Notes: a model not told the origin generated them from the letters alone. A DNA stretch of 64,000 nucleotides from Acidovorax sp. GBBC 1281 (GCF_028473645.1 NZ_CP097269.1:1878001-1942000); one strand, 5' to 3'; counted from the stretch's first letter, positions 1-6,419 are shown. Made by a program: numbers and translations.

Positions 1-83
1 TTGGTGAGCTGGGCAGATGCGGCTGTGCAGAAGAGCGCTAGGAAGGCACCGATCAGCAGCGCCGGCTTGTGCAGTGTTTTCAT
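1..83 (-). CDS. trbL: TrbL-like conjugal transfer membrane protein, N-terminus only
   Basis: Only the first ~27 codons lie in the window. They encode a start Met, a basic stretch and a hydrophobic signal segment (about residues 9-23) ending in a signal-peptidase-like ASA site. TrbL is the large polytopic inner-membrane protein of the P-type mating-pair-formation channel. The call rests mainly on position: the ATG overlaps the trbK stop as ATGA, and trbJ-trbK-trbL is the IncP order. The visible residues alone would not identify it. The rest of the gene is left of the window. Confidence 0.6.
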   Translation of the reverse strand, partial: MKTLHKPALLIGAFLALFCTAASAQLT

Positions 84-349
84 GGCCTCGCTCCCTTCTG
101 ATCTTTCGGGTCGGCCAGCTCAAGCCAGTTCATGGGCTTCTCGGTCGGCGCAATGCCGCCGCCAGTCGGGGATCGCCGCGAGCACAACCCGGCGAAGGTT
201 TCGCGTGCCGCCTTGTCCTCGATCTTCCTGATCGTCTCGATCTGACAGTTGGTGTCGTTGACCTCGGGCATGGGCATGGTGGCCGGCTTGTTGTCGCAGC
301 CGGCCAGTAGCGCCGCTGTGAGGCCGACGAGCAGCATCGTTTTTCTCAT
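80..349 (-). CDS. trbK: TrbK-like entry-exclusion lipoprotein
   Basis: An 89-residue protein with a short lipoprotein signal: basic MRK, a hydrophobic core, then LAGC with Cys at about residue 18. It is therefore predicted to be lipid-anchored. In IncP plasmids TrbK is the small lipoprotein that blocks entry of a second copy of the plasmid into a donor cell. The remainder is charged, with two further Cys. It begins 15 bases after trbJ and its stop overlaps the next ATG, so the three trb genes look translationally coupled. The protein is small and fast-evolving, so identity comes from lipobox, size and operon place. Confidence 0.75.
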   Translation of the reverse strand: MRKTMLLVGLTAALLAGCDNKPATMPMPEVNDTNCQIETIRKIEDKAARETFAGLCSRRSPTGGGIAPTEKPMNWLELADPKDQKGARP

Positions 350-364
350 GGTGCGCCTCTCTGG

Positions 365-1147
365 TCAGCGGGTCAGTTCGAGCCAGTTTTTGGGACTGCT
401 CGTCTTGCCAATACGGGACTCCGTCGAAGTGGCGTGCGTCGCCTGCTGTCGGGCTTCAAGATCGGCCTCGGCTTGCATCCTGGTCGTGACCGCGTTTTGC
501 TGTGCGATCAACAGGCCGCGAATCTGCAGGAGCTGGTTGGCCTGGTTGCTGGCAAGCTGGTTTGCAAACCCGATGGCCTGCATCTGGCCGCTTGCGCCCT
601 GTGCCGCCGACTGAAGCCGTTCCAGCGTGCGCGAGTCCGAGGCGAGGTTTCTCTGCTGCTGTTCCAAGCCCTTGAACAGCGCATCATTGGCCTTCTTCTG
701 GCTCTCGCTCGCCAGACGCCGGTTCTGTTCCATCGCTGCGCGCTCCGCGTCGCTGCATCCGCTGGCCGAGAAGCAGGGCGAAGATTTGTAGTAGCTCACG
801 TCCTGGAACTTGCCGATGTAGCTGTCCAGGCTGCCGAGCTGGTTCTTGTAGTAGTCAAGCGTGTTGACGGCGTTCATCAATCCACTGATCGTTGACTGCG
901 CCTGATCCCAGATATACGCGGCCGGCGCGACCGTGTTCTGGATCATGTTCTCGTACTGCTGGAGCTGAGTGCGGTACTGCTCGATCTGCTTGAGCGTCTG
1001 CGCCACGTTCTCGACGGCCGACATGACGGTCTGTGTCAGGTTGGCCCCGTCGATCACGGGAATGCCTGCAAGCACTGGGGTTGTAACGCCGGGAGCGGCG
1101 AGGGCAACCACCATGGCAACTTTAGCCGCTAAATTTTTCGTCTTCAT
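365..1147 (-). CDS. trbJ: TrbJ, P-type conjugative transfer protein
   Basis: A 260-residue exported protein. The signal peptide covers about residues 1-28 (KTKNLAAK basic start, VMVVALAAP core, VLAG cleavage). A long, mostly helical, Gln-rich periplasmic body follows, typical of the TrbJ/VirB5-like family, with a Cys pair (SPCFSASGCS) near residue 125. TrbJ is a minor pilus or periplasmic component of the IncP mating-pair-formation system. The start has a good AGGAG ribosome site. A KorB-type operator lies inside the first codons. In IncP plasmids trbJ normally follows trbI; here traJ lies directly upstream, so the transfer region is rearranged. Confidence 0.85.
   Translation of the reverse strand: MKTKNLAAKVAMVVALAAPGVTTPVLAGIPVIDGANLTQTVMSAVENVAQTLKQIEQYRTQLQQYENMIQNTVAPAAYIWDQAQSTISGLMNAVNTLDYYKNQLGSLDSYIGKFQDVSYYKSSPCFSASGCSDAERAAMEQNRRLASESQKKANDALFKGLEQQQRNLASDSRTLERLQSAAQGASGQMQAIGFANQLASNQANQLLQIRGLLIAQQNAVTTRMQAEADLEARQQATHATSTESRIGKTSSPKNWLELTR
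1121..1133. promoter_or_regulatory. KorB-type operator inside trbJ
   Basis: TTTAGCCGCTAAA, an exact match to the 13-bp IncP-1 KorB operator palindrome TTTAGCSGCTAAA. It lies within trbJ codons 5-9. KorB is the ParB-like global repressor and partition protein of IncP-1 plasmids. No korB is in the window. Confidence 0.8.
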
Positions 1148-1177
1148 GCTGAACTCTCCTGTTGAAAAGAAATTGGG

Positions 1178-1552
1178 TCATCGTTTGGAGCGAGGCATAA
1201 CGACTTCGCGCATGGCCTCATACATTTGATTTTGGTTTTGATCTATTTTTGAAAGCAGTGCGCGAATAGTCGATTCACCGAATCGGCGAGTCCGTACGTC
1301 GTCTGTAAGCCAAAGCTTTAGCAGTCCACCTAGCCGCCCTAAATCACCATTTATGCGAGCCAGTTCTTCAACGCGTTTGTTGTCGACAATAGATTTCACC
1401 TGATATCCCATTCCTAAATTCCGTAGAAATGTGGAAGTGCTGAGTCCAGTTGCTTTAGCCAGCGATGTGATTTCGTATTTCTCATCTGGCGTCACCCAAA
1501 CATTAATGGGTGTGTGCCCTTTTCTGGTGGCAGCGGATTTTCGCTCAGGCAT
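1178..1552 (-). CDS. traJ: TraJ relaxosome protein, ribbon-helix-helix type
   Basis: TraJ of IncP plasmids binds an inverted repeat beside nic and recruits the TraI relaxase. The product is 124 residues, matching RP4 TraJ (~123), and shares its long signature ARINGDLGRLGGLLKLWLTDD at about residues 66-86, then RFGESTI. The N-terminus (TPINVWVTPDEKYEI) fits an RHH DNA-binding fold. The reading frame is open further upstream to 1663, but that part would run through oriT. The ATG at 1552 gives the family length and sits where RK2 traJ begins relative to oriT; ATG 1564 is the alternative. No relaxase gene follows; trbJ comes next. Confidence 0.88.
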   Translation of the reverse strand: MPERKSAATRKGHTPINVWVTPDEKYEITSLAKATGLSTSTFLRNLGMGYQVKSIVDNKRVEELARINGDLGRLGGLLKLWLTDDVRTRRFGESTIRALLSKIDQNQNQMYEAMREVVMPRSKR

Positions 1553-1566
1553 GGCTGGTTGCATTT

Positions 1567-1690
1567 CGGCGGTAGCCGATTGCCTCGCAGAGCGGGACTC
1601 CCCGTTGAGCACGAAGTGCGAATAAGGGGATGGCGAAGAACATGAACCGGCTTGCCGGTACATGTACTTCGCCCATCCTGCCCGTACTTT
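1567..1690. other. oriT: RK2/RP4-type origin of transfer (oriT)
   Basis: From the traJ side outward this holds, in RK2 order, GCGGTAGCCG, CTCGCAGAGC, CCGTTGAGCAC, GCGAATAAGGG, an inverted repeat ACCGG-CTTG-CCGGT (1647-1660; the TraJ-binding position), and TACTTCGCCCATCCTGCCCG around the nick. By analogy with RP4 (ATCCTG|CC), nic falls between 1680 and 1681 on the + strand. All blocks recalled from RK2 are present with a few substitutions, so the site looks complete. Confidence 0.9.
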
Positions 1691-1861
1691 CGCGCCATGA
1701 AGTACGCTGTCGCCGCGTCAACTTCATCGCCTCGATCACGCTGCTTAACGAATGCAGCTGGCCTGCAGCGCGAAAATAGCGCTGACTGATCGAAAGTGTT
1801 GTGCCAGTAGCATTCAGGCAGCGCATTGATAGTGCATTGACTGAGTAGAAAAAGCGATTCG

Positions 1862-2194
1862 TCACAGCAGTTCGTCCCTCTTTGGGTTTGGACTGAATGA
1901 GAACGAAGTGGATGCATTCGCTGTTTTTGATTGGCTTTGGTTTCTCGTCTTTTTTGTACTTGTGCTTTTCTTGATATGGCGATGAACGTATTTGAGGAAC
2001 GTTTCATAGCGGAATGAAACTCTCTTTCTTTCTCGCAAATGTTCCCATATGGTTTTCAGCTCGAAGCCGGCATCTATTGCTTCGCGGACATTTTCAGAAA
2101 CTGCAAGGAAAGACGCCAAGGTCGTAGCATGTGTCGATTTATTTCCTTTGCGCTCACTTAACCATTCGGCTAGATCGTTTGGATAATTTCCCAT
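1862..2194 (-). CDS. traK: TraK, oriT-binding protein
   Basis: TraK of IncP plasmids wraps DNA of the oriT leading region and assists relaxosome assembly. This 110-residue protein shares the family pattern throughout: DLAEWLSER, ASFLAV, the block EAIDAGFELKTIWEHLRE, YETF, HRHIKK, a charged linker, then a C-terminal SFSFSPNPKRDELL. It is shorter than RP4 TraK (~134) through a shorter linker. ATG 2194 shares one base with the preceding stop (TGATG); an in-frame GTG at 2197 is possible. It is transcribed toward oriT and in the same direction as traJ, whereas in RP4 traJ and traK diverge from oriT. Confidence 0.85.
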   Translation of the reverse strand: MGNYPNDLAEWLSERKGNKSTHATTLASFLAVSENVREAIDAGFELKTIWEHLRERKRVSFRYETFLKYVHRHIKKSTSTKKTRNQSQSKTANASTSFSFSPNPKRDELL

Positions 2195-2436
2195 CACTCA
2201 GTTCCTTTTCTGATTAGATCGCCGGTGAGTAATTCGGCAACCGCATCCGTTGGAAAATGAACTCTTCGTCCAATGTAAATCTTCCGGCTATTCAAGCTTA
2301 TGGCCCATTCCTCTGTTCGCATGGCCAGGACCACACGAACTCCTCCAGGCTTGCGTTTCAGAGCAACCGCAAGTTCCTCTAAGGTCATTGTTGGTCCGTA
2401 CTTCTGAAGAAGAAAATCGAGAGGGGTGGTCGCCAA
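2194..2436 (-). CDS. small helix-turn-helix-like protein
   Basis: Eighty residues from a TTG start chosen for its strong upstream AGGTGAG ribosome site. Residues 12-35 (LQKYGPTMTLEELAVALKRK) read like a helix-turn-helix in which TMTLEELA leads into the recognition part. The rest carries a KIYIGRRVHFPTDAVAELL segment resembling the wing of excisionase or AlpA-like folds. It is the first gene of a coupled pair with traK, so it may regulate relaxosome expression. A palindrome at 2457-2474 just upstream is a candidate binding site. I do not recognise a named family; the function is inferred. Confidence 0.55.
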   Translation of the reverse strand: MATTPLDFLLQKYGPTMTLEELAVALKRKPGGVRVVLAMRTEEWAISLNSRKIYIGRRVHFPTDAVAELLTGDLIRKGTE

Positions 2437-2456
2437 ATTCTCACCTGTGATAGTTA

Positions 2457-2474
2457 ATCGAAGTTAATTTCGAT
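2457..2474. promoter_or_regulatory. palindrome in divergent intergenic region
   Basis: ATCGAA-GTTAAT-TTCGAT, with perfect 6-bp arms in an AT-rich spacer between two divergent genes. It is a plausible operator for the small HTH-like protein to its left. There is no direct evidence of binding. Confidence 0.4.
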
Positions 2475-2553
2475 GAATTTTGTGCTGGTTTACGTTATAT
2501 TTCCAGGTAATGGCAGGCGAAATTTACTACCCGGGCAATTTGCCCTAATCATC

Positions 2554-3237
2554 ATGAAGTCGACCGCAGAGATACGCCGGCATATCGCACGTACCACAGC
2601 GTTACTTCGCATGCTGTGCGAGCGTGAAGGAATCACATCAATTTACGGGTTTGCAGTGAAATACGATGCGTTGGCGGCGCCCGTGCACTTGACTCGCTAT
2701 CACGGGAAAAATGGATGGCAGGCGTTATTTAAGGGCGTGCGGCCGTTATCCGCAGCCAGGCTGCGTGCGCTTTCTGCCGTAGAAGCGTGGTCAGATGCAA
2801 CCACCCTCTATGAGAATGGCCCTGAGAATCTTTGGAGGGCGATGTGGGGGCCGCCCGACCAGCTCCGCCTTGTCATTGCGGACGAGCTAAACGAATGTCG
2901 AAGTTTCGATCAAGTTGTCGCTGAATTCGAGGGAGAGTTACTGCTGGCCCACGAATATCGCGCACCGCTGACCCTTGTGCATCTTGCGAAGGCAATTGCA
3001 CTTTATCGATTGCAATACGAAATTCTCGGGTTGAGTGATGCCGGCGTAAGCGGTGGTGTCGCACAATGCTTGTGCAATGAGGTCTTACAAGCGGAGATGG
3101 AGCGCCTGGGAGTCAGGCAAATGGTCAATGAGGAGTTGGCGAAGTTTCACAGAACTGGAGCCAATTACGAATTCACCTCTTTAACTGTGGCTGCTCGATG
3201 GGAGGCCGTTGCAGCACGGCTGGATTGGGTCAGTTGA
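2554..3237 (+). CDS. uncharacterised plasmid protein
   Basis: A 227-residue soluble protein from ATG 2554 (MKSTAEIRRHIARTT). The frame is open upstream to 2473, but that extension is hydrophobic and composition-poor. No signal peptide, membrane segment or catalytic motif is visible. It is Ala/Leu/Glu-rich and predicted largely helical, with two Cys close together (QCLCNE, ~res 169-171). It diverges from the traK operon and is followed by a KorB-type operator. I do not recognise a family. Plasmid-backbone location and moderate GC suggest an accessory maintenance or transfer function, but this is only context. Confidence 0.55.
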   Translation: MKSTAEIRRHIARTTALLRMLCEREGITSIYGFAVKYDALAAPVHLTRYHGKNGWQALFKGVRPLSAARLRALSAVEAWSDATTLYENGPENLWRAMWGPPDQLRLVIADELNECRSFDQVVAEFEGELLLAHEYRAPLTLVHLAKAIALYRLQYEILGLSDAGVSGGVAQCLCNEVLQAEMERLGVRQMVNEELAKFHRTGANYEFTSLTVAARWEAVAARLDWVS

Positions 3238-3279
3238 ACGCCAAGAAGGGGACGGCAGAGGTGTGCCCCCTTCAAAAAT

Positions 3280-3292
3280 TTTAGCGGCTAAA
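3280..3292. promoter_or_regulatory. KorB-type operator
   Basis: TTTAGCGGCTAAA, an exact KorB operator consensus, 43 bases after the preceding gene's stop and 58 bases beyond the 3' end of the VbhA-like gene. Confidence 0.8.
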
Positions 3293-3349
3293 GTTCTACC
3301 GCCCCCCAAGTGTCAATGAAAAAGTAGATCTGACGGCCCTGCGGCTTGG

Positions 3350-3577
3350 CTACCCATTGTGAGGATTGGGGCCGTCCGCCGCAAGCATAGTTCGAAGACG
3401 CGACTTGTAGCTCTCTACGATCTCTTTAATCGTAGTTTCTCCGCGCACCCATTTTTCGCAGTCTTGTAATGCCTGAGCGTCTGGCTCATGTCCTTCCATG
3501 CGTTGGCTCGCAAGATTGCTGCGGATCGTGGCGCGACGTTCCCATTGTTCGACTGCAGATACGCGTTGGTGAACCAT
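3350..3577 (-). CDS. VbhA-like antitoxin, no Fic toxin beside it
   Basis: A 75-residue protein with the class I Fic-antitoxin signature (S/T)xxxE(G/N): Ser24-Gln-Arg-Met-Glu28-Gly29, followed by a GETTIKEIVESY helix typical of the VbhA family. In VbhA-VbhT pairs this helix places Glu into the Fic active site and blocks AMP transfer. The usual partner, a Fic/VbhT toxin gene immediately downstream, is absent: beyond its stop lie a KorB operator and then a gene on the other strand. A KorB operator also lies 7 bases before its start, so expression is probably under plasmid global control. The family call is motif-based. Confidence 0.7.
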   Translation of the reverse strand: MVHQRVSAVEQWERRATIRSNLASQRMEGHEPDAQALQDCEKWVRGETTIKEIVESYKSRLRTMLAADGPNPHNG

Positions 3578-3584
3578 GGCTGAT

Positions 3585-3597
3585 TTTAGCGGCTAAA
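3585..3597. promoter_or_regulatory. KorB-type operator at the vbhA-like start
   Basis: TTTAGCGGCTAAA, extending to a 15-bp palindrome at 3584-3598. It sits immediately upstream of the vbhA-like start codon, where bound KorB could block transcription or translation initiation. Confidence 0.8.
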
Positions 3598-3679
3598 AAT
3601 ATCTGTTTGGTTGAGACATGAGGGGCGACCACAGGTTCCTAGGTGCTTGCTCATCGGCGTGAGGTTGTTTGAATCCATG

Positions 3680-3710
3680 GCGGTAATAATAAGAATATTA
3701 TTATCACCGC
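3680..3710. repeat. AT-rich imperfect palindrome
   Basis: Arms GCGGTAATAATAA and TTATTATCACCGC around a short centre. It lies between the antitoxin gene and the iteron array. It could be part of an AT-rich replication or partition region, or a bidirectional terminator. Confidence 0.45.
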
Positions 3711-3910
3711 TATTGCGGCGAGGTGTGATTGCGCGTCTTATGGATCGGCAAAATCAGGGGCATATCCCCTTGGAGTAAAACCTGCAGGCGTCTGGCCATG
3801 AAGCTGTTGCGCCGGGTTCGCCCCTAAAGATATTCACAGCGCGAAGCCGCCCTATTACAAGCAATAGATATAGGGAAAGCTAAAGGCAAAAACCTTACAG
3901 GTTTAGGGGA

Positions 3911-4121
3911 GGTCCGATTCCGCGAGCTTTTGGGGTCCGATTCCGCGCGTTTTAACTGCGGTGCCGGGGTCGGATTCCGCGCAGAAGGGGGTCGAGTTCC
4001 GCGTGGATAACTTCCCCGATCCACAGACTTGCCCACCGGTGTTACGTTCGTTACATCGGTGGCCTGTCAGCAGTGGATAAAAGGCAGCGCGAAGCGTCGG
4101 GTTGCGGGGTCCGATTCCGCG
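3911..4121. other. oriV: iteron array, probable plasmid origin (oriV)
   Basis: Five direct copies of a 14-bp unit GGTCCGATTCCGCG start at 3911, 3934, 3968 (one change), 3990 (two changes) and 4108. Start spacings of 23, 34 and 22 keep roughly helical phase. DnaA-box-like sequences (reverse TTATCCACG and TTATCCACT) lie at 4002-4010 and 4072-4080, each one off TTATNCACA. An AT-rich stretch lies left of the array (3840-3905). The array sits just downstream of repA. This is the layout of a Rep-iteron theta origin. Confidence 0.75.
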
Positions 4122-4210
4122 TGCGGTCGTGCCCAGCACTGCGCGGCCCTTCATGGTGCGGAAAGAGCGCGCGATGACTGCCCTCCGCAGGCCGGGCTAA
4201 GTGAAGGTGC

Positions 4211-5449
4211 TCAGGTTGGCTTGTACGGAATAGGAGGAGGCGATGGCATTAACAAAAGGCCCCCAGTGACCTGTTTCACCCTGGCTTGCGGGTAGACGGC
4301 CAGCGCGTCACGCAAAGCCGGCAGGAACTTCTTCTTGAAGTCCTTGCCTGGCTCTTTGCCTTGATACTCCTGGCCAAACTGGTCGCGCAGATTGGCCCAG
4401 TACAGCCGTACCGGGCGTCCGGTGATGCGGTGCAGTCTATCAGCGAGCATCGTGTAGACATCCATTGCCAGTGCCGATCCCCGGAGTGCTGACAAGGCTC
4501 TCACGTCGAGGGGCACGGCATGGTTTATCAAGGTCCGAAAATATTCATCCGAGAACGTCACAACGCCTGGCCACAAAGTGGATTGACTGTCGTGAGTGTT
4601 CAGCCATGCCTCAAACTTTTTGATGGGCTTACCTTCGTAGGTATACGCCTTTCCGGCAGCATTGAAACCAAGCGTCATGCAGCATGCGGAGAGCGCCTGC
4701 ATCTGTATGCGAACCACCGTGTAGCCGCCTTTTCTGCCGCCGCTCGTGTCCTTGCCCAAAACTCGCAAGAACTCAGCGGCGCTGTGTCCGACTGGGATTT
4801 CGGGCGTCTTATGACGCACGGCGTACGTGTTCATCCAAGCGAGCATGAGGCGCGGTGAAGCCCCGTAGGGGACGATCTGCTGCACAAATTGCTTTCCGTC
4901 CCACAGCTTGCCAGCGGCGACGTTCAGTCCAGCACCGCCGCATTGACGCTCGAACTCAAGGGCATCGACCCATTTGCCATCTGCTGTCTTGTGACCGACT
5001 TTCGAGCGAGGCAATCCAACTTGGCACATGATGGCATGCATGAATGCCATGTCTTCGCCGCTTGGTCGTTCGTCGGCAATTTTCGCGGCGACATCGATTA
5101 CCTTGCCGTCGCGCTTCGGGCGTGCCGCCTTGGACGATACGAGGTCGCGTGCCGGCGAGTAGATCAGCGGCGCGGTGCCGACCTTCTTGTCTGCGCCCTG
5201 TTGTGTCAGTGCTTCGACCTGTGTCGCCTGGTCGAATAGATTACTGCCTTGCGGCCCTAACTTCACTGAACGCGTGAACGTGGTTGCGCGCGCTGCTGCG
5301 GTTTTTGCTGCCACCTCGGCCGCTGATGTCGGGTCGATGCCGCCTGCGATCAGCTTGTCGCGGTATGCCGTCGCGTTGAAGTGTTCGGCAGTTGTTGGCG
5401 TACGTTCCCGCACCGACCGAACAGCGTCGGGACCAATAGGAAAAGCCAT
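4211..5449 (-). CDS. repA: plasmid replication initiator RepA (RepA_C-like)
   Basis: A 412-residue soluble protein resembling plasmid-encoded RepA initiators of Proteobacteria. The middle and C-terminal part carries the family look: FMHAIMCQVGLPRSK, ERQCGG, VPYGASPRLMLAWMNTYAV, GHSAAEFLRVLG, LPLDVRALSALRGSALAMDVYTMLADRLHR, VRLYWANLRDQFG (winged-helix DNA-binding region, about residues 320-370). The ATG has an AGGAG site 8 bases upstream and lies 3 bases after the stop of the HTH gene, so the two are co-translated. The iteron array is directly downstream. The gene looks intact. Confidence 0.85.
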   Translation of the reverse strand: MAFPIGPDAVRSVRERTPTTAEHFNATAYRDKLIAGGIDPTSAAEVAAKTAAARATTFTRSVKLGPQGSNLFDQATQVEALTQQGADKKVGTAPLIYSPARDLVSSKAARPKRDGKVIDVAAKIADERPSGEDMAFMHAIMCQVGLPRSKVGHKTADGKWVDALEFERQCGGAGLNVAAGKLWDGKQFVQQIVPYGASPRLMLAWMNTYAVRHKTPEIPVGHSAAEFLRVLGKDTSGGRKGGYTVVRIQMQALSACCMTLGFNAAGKAYTYEGKPIKKFEAWLNTHDSQSTLWPGVVTFSDEYFRTLINHAVPLDVRALSALRGSALAMDVYTMLADRLHRITGRPVRLYWANLRDQFGQEYQGKEPGKDFKKKFLPALRDALAVYPQARVKQVTGGLLLMPSPPPIPYKPT

Positions 5450-5452
5450 TGC

Positions 5453-5776
5453 TCAGCTCCTCGCAGGAGCAGAGGCTTGCCCGGTTACAGAGGACTGGAC
5501 GCGCCGCTGTTTCGCCACCTGCTCGGCCTTCGTCGGCCGCCCGCGTCGTTGCGGCGGGCAATCCAGGACTGCAGGCGTTGGGTTCCGCGGCGAAAGCGTG
5601 ACATGTTGAGCAAGCCACCGCTCAACGTCCTCCGTACGCCAGAGAAGGCGTTTTGTGCCAGGTAGCCGGCACATTGGAGGGAGAGACTTCGGGTTGCGTG
5701 TCGCATCGCTGCGAATGCTGGCGACGGACTTATGCAGGCAGGCGGAAAGCTGTTCTACGTTGAGTAGATTGTTCAT
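5453..5776 (-). CDS. helix-turn-helix protein upstream of repA
   Basis: A 107-residue protein from ATG 5776; an in-frame ATG at 5788 is the alternative. The N-terminus (MNNLLNVEQLSACLHKSVAS, then RNPKSLPPMCRLPGTKRLLWRTEDVERWL) is a MerR/AlpA-type HTH_17 domain. The tail is basic and disordered (RRGRPTKAEQVAKQRR). It is translationally linked to repA. A 12-bp inverted repeat at 5795-5822 precedes it, so it is likely an autoregulator of the rep operon, controlling copy number. The family role is inferred from context. Confidence 0.65.
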   Translation of the reverse strand: MNNLLNVEQLSACLHKSVASIRSDATRNPKSLPPMCRLPGTKRLLWRTEDVERWLAQHVTLSPRNPTPAVLDCPPQRRGRPTKAEQVAKQRRVQSSVTGQASAPARS

Positions 5777-5794
5777 GGGCGAGACCATTCCGTT

Positions 5795-5822
5795 CCCGAC
5801 CGGTCAATGGTGACCGGTCGGG
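5795..5822. promoter_or_regulatory. perfect inverted repeat before the HTH-repA operon
   Basis: CCCGACCGGTCA-ATGG-TGACCGGTCGGG: 12-bp perfect arms with a 4-bp centre, 18 bases upstream of the ATG at 5776. It is a strong operator candidate for the HTH protein. Confidence 0.6.
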
Positions 5823-6280
5823 TTCGGATGAGTCCGCGGCCCCGTCCGCTGTTCAGATGATCCGAGAATTTATGCCTAGGGCGACTCGATCAAATTTGCG
5901 ATAAACAGCTTACGGTGGGGTCGTCCCCCATGGGTAACTCGCTCTCCAATGGCGCACCGCACCTTGCTTCCGGCCTCATCCTGACCGGCGGCAGCGCGTA
6001 CTGGCGATTGCTCGAAGCATCTTTTCCTGCCTTCCCCCAATCCGCTTATGGGGGAGGACTGCTGAACGGTGCGTGGCTTTCGCTTATGCGGTATGGATGG
6101 CTTGCAAGCGATCCATACCAGTTGCTTTTTTCTCGAAGCCGTTTTCAACGCCCTCAGCGCGAGATGAGGGAATGATAGCTGCAAAACGCCGCAATGGCGT
6201 GCTCTATGAAGCGCTGGCGGGGGAGCTGGGCTTGGCACAAATCTGGCACACGCAGTGTGCAAAAACGTGCCCATAAAAGC
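5823..6280. other. plasmid-chromosome junction region without a gene
   Basis: No credible gene is seen: the short open frames on both strands lack ribosome sites and family features. It holds a hairpin at 6090-6119 (9-bp arms GGTATGGAT/ATCCATACC enclosing a palindromic GCTTGCAAGC) and a looser C/G-run inverted repeat near 6034-6058. The boundary between element and chromosome must lie here or just inside it. No tRNA-derived direct repeat and no integrase were found. Confidence 0.5.
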
Positions 6281-6324
6281 AAAACAACGCACTAACCTGC
6301 AAGGGTTAGTGCGTTGTTTTTATT
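6281..6324. terminator. bidirectional hairpin terminator after tRNA-Thr
   Basis: A 17-bp perfect stem (AAAACAACGCACTAACC, with its complement at 6304-6320) and a 6-base loop, with T-runs on both sides. On the minus strand it follows tRNA-Thr by about 10 bases and would end the tRNA transcript. Confidence 0.8.
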
Positions 6325-6332
6325 ACCAAAAA

Positions 6333-6408
6333 TGGTGCCGGAGAGATGAATCGAACACCCGACCTTCTCATTACGAATGAGCTGCTCTACCGACTGAGCT
6401 ACACCGGC
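6333..6408 (-). tRNA. tRNA-Thr (CGT)
   Basis: A 76-base cloverleaf with the 5' end at 6408, an acceptor stem GCCGGTG/CTCCGGC-type pairing, anticodon CGT, a T-loop TTCGATT and an encoded CCA at 6333-6335. It reads ACG codons. Its 3' end faces the plasmid-derived segment, the orientation common at tRNA-linked integration sites, although a terminator separates them. Confidence 0.93.
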
Positions 6409-6419
6409 GAAGACTCGAA

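Noticed and set aside
1553..1663. Longer traJ reading from 1663
   Set aside because: It would run through oriT; family length and RK2 comparison support 1552.
3911..4121. CRISPR array
   Set aside because: Repeats are 14 bp with short irregular spacing and degenerate copies; this is an iteron pattern. No cas genes and no other array candidates in the window.
5876..6292. Possible 138-codon gene, or an integrase C-terminal remnant, in the junction
   Set aside because: No ribosome site, no family motif and no Arg-His-Arg-Tyr pattern; low-complexity translation in both directions.
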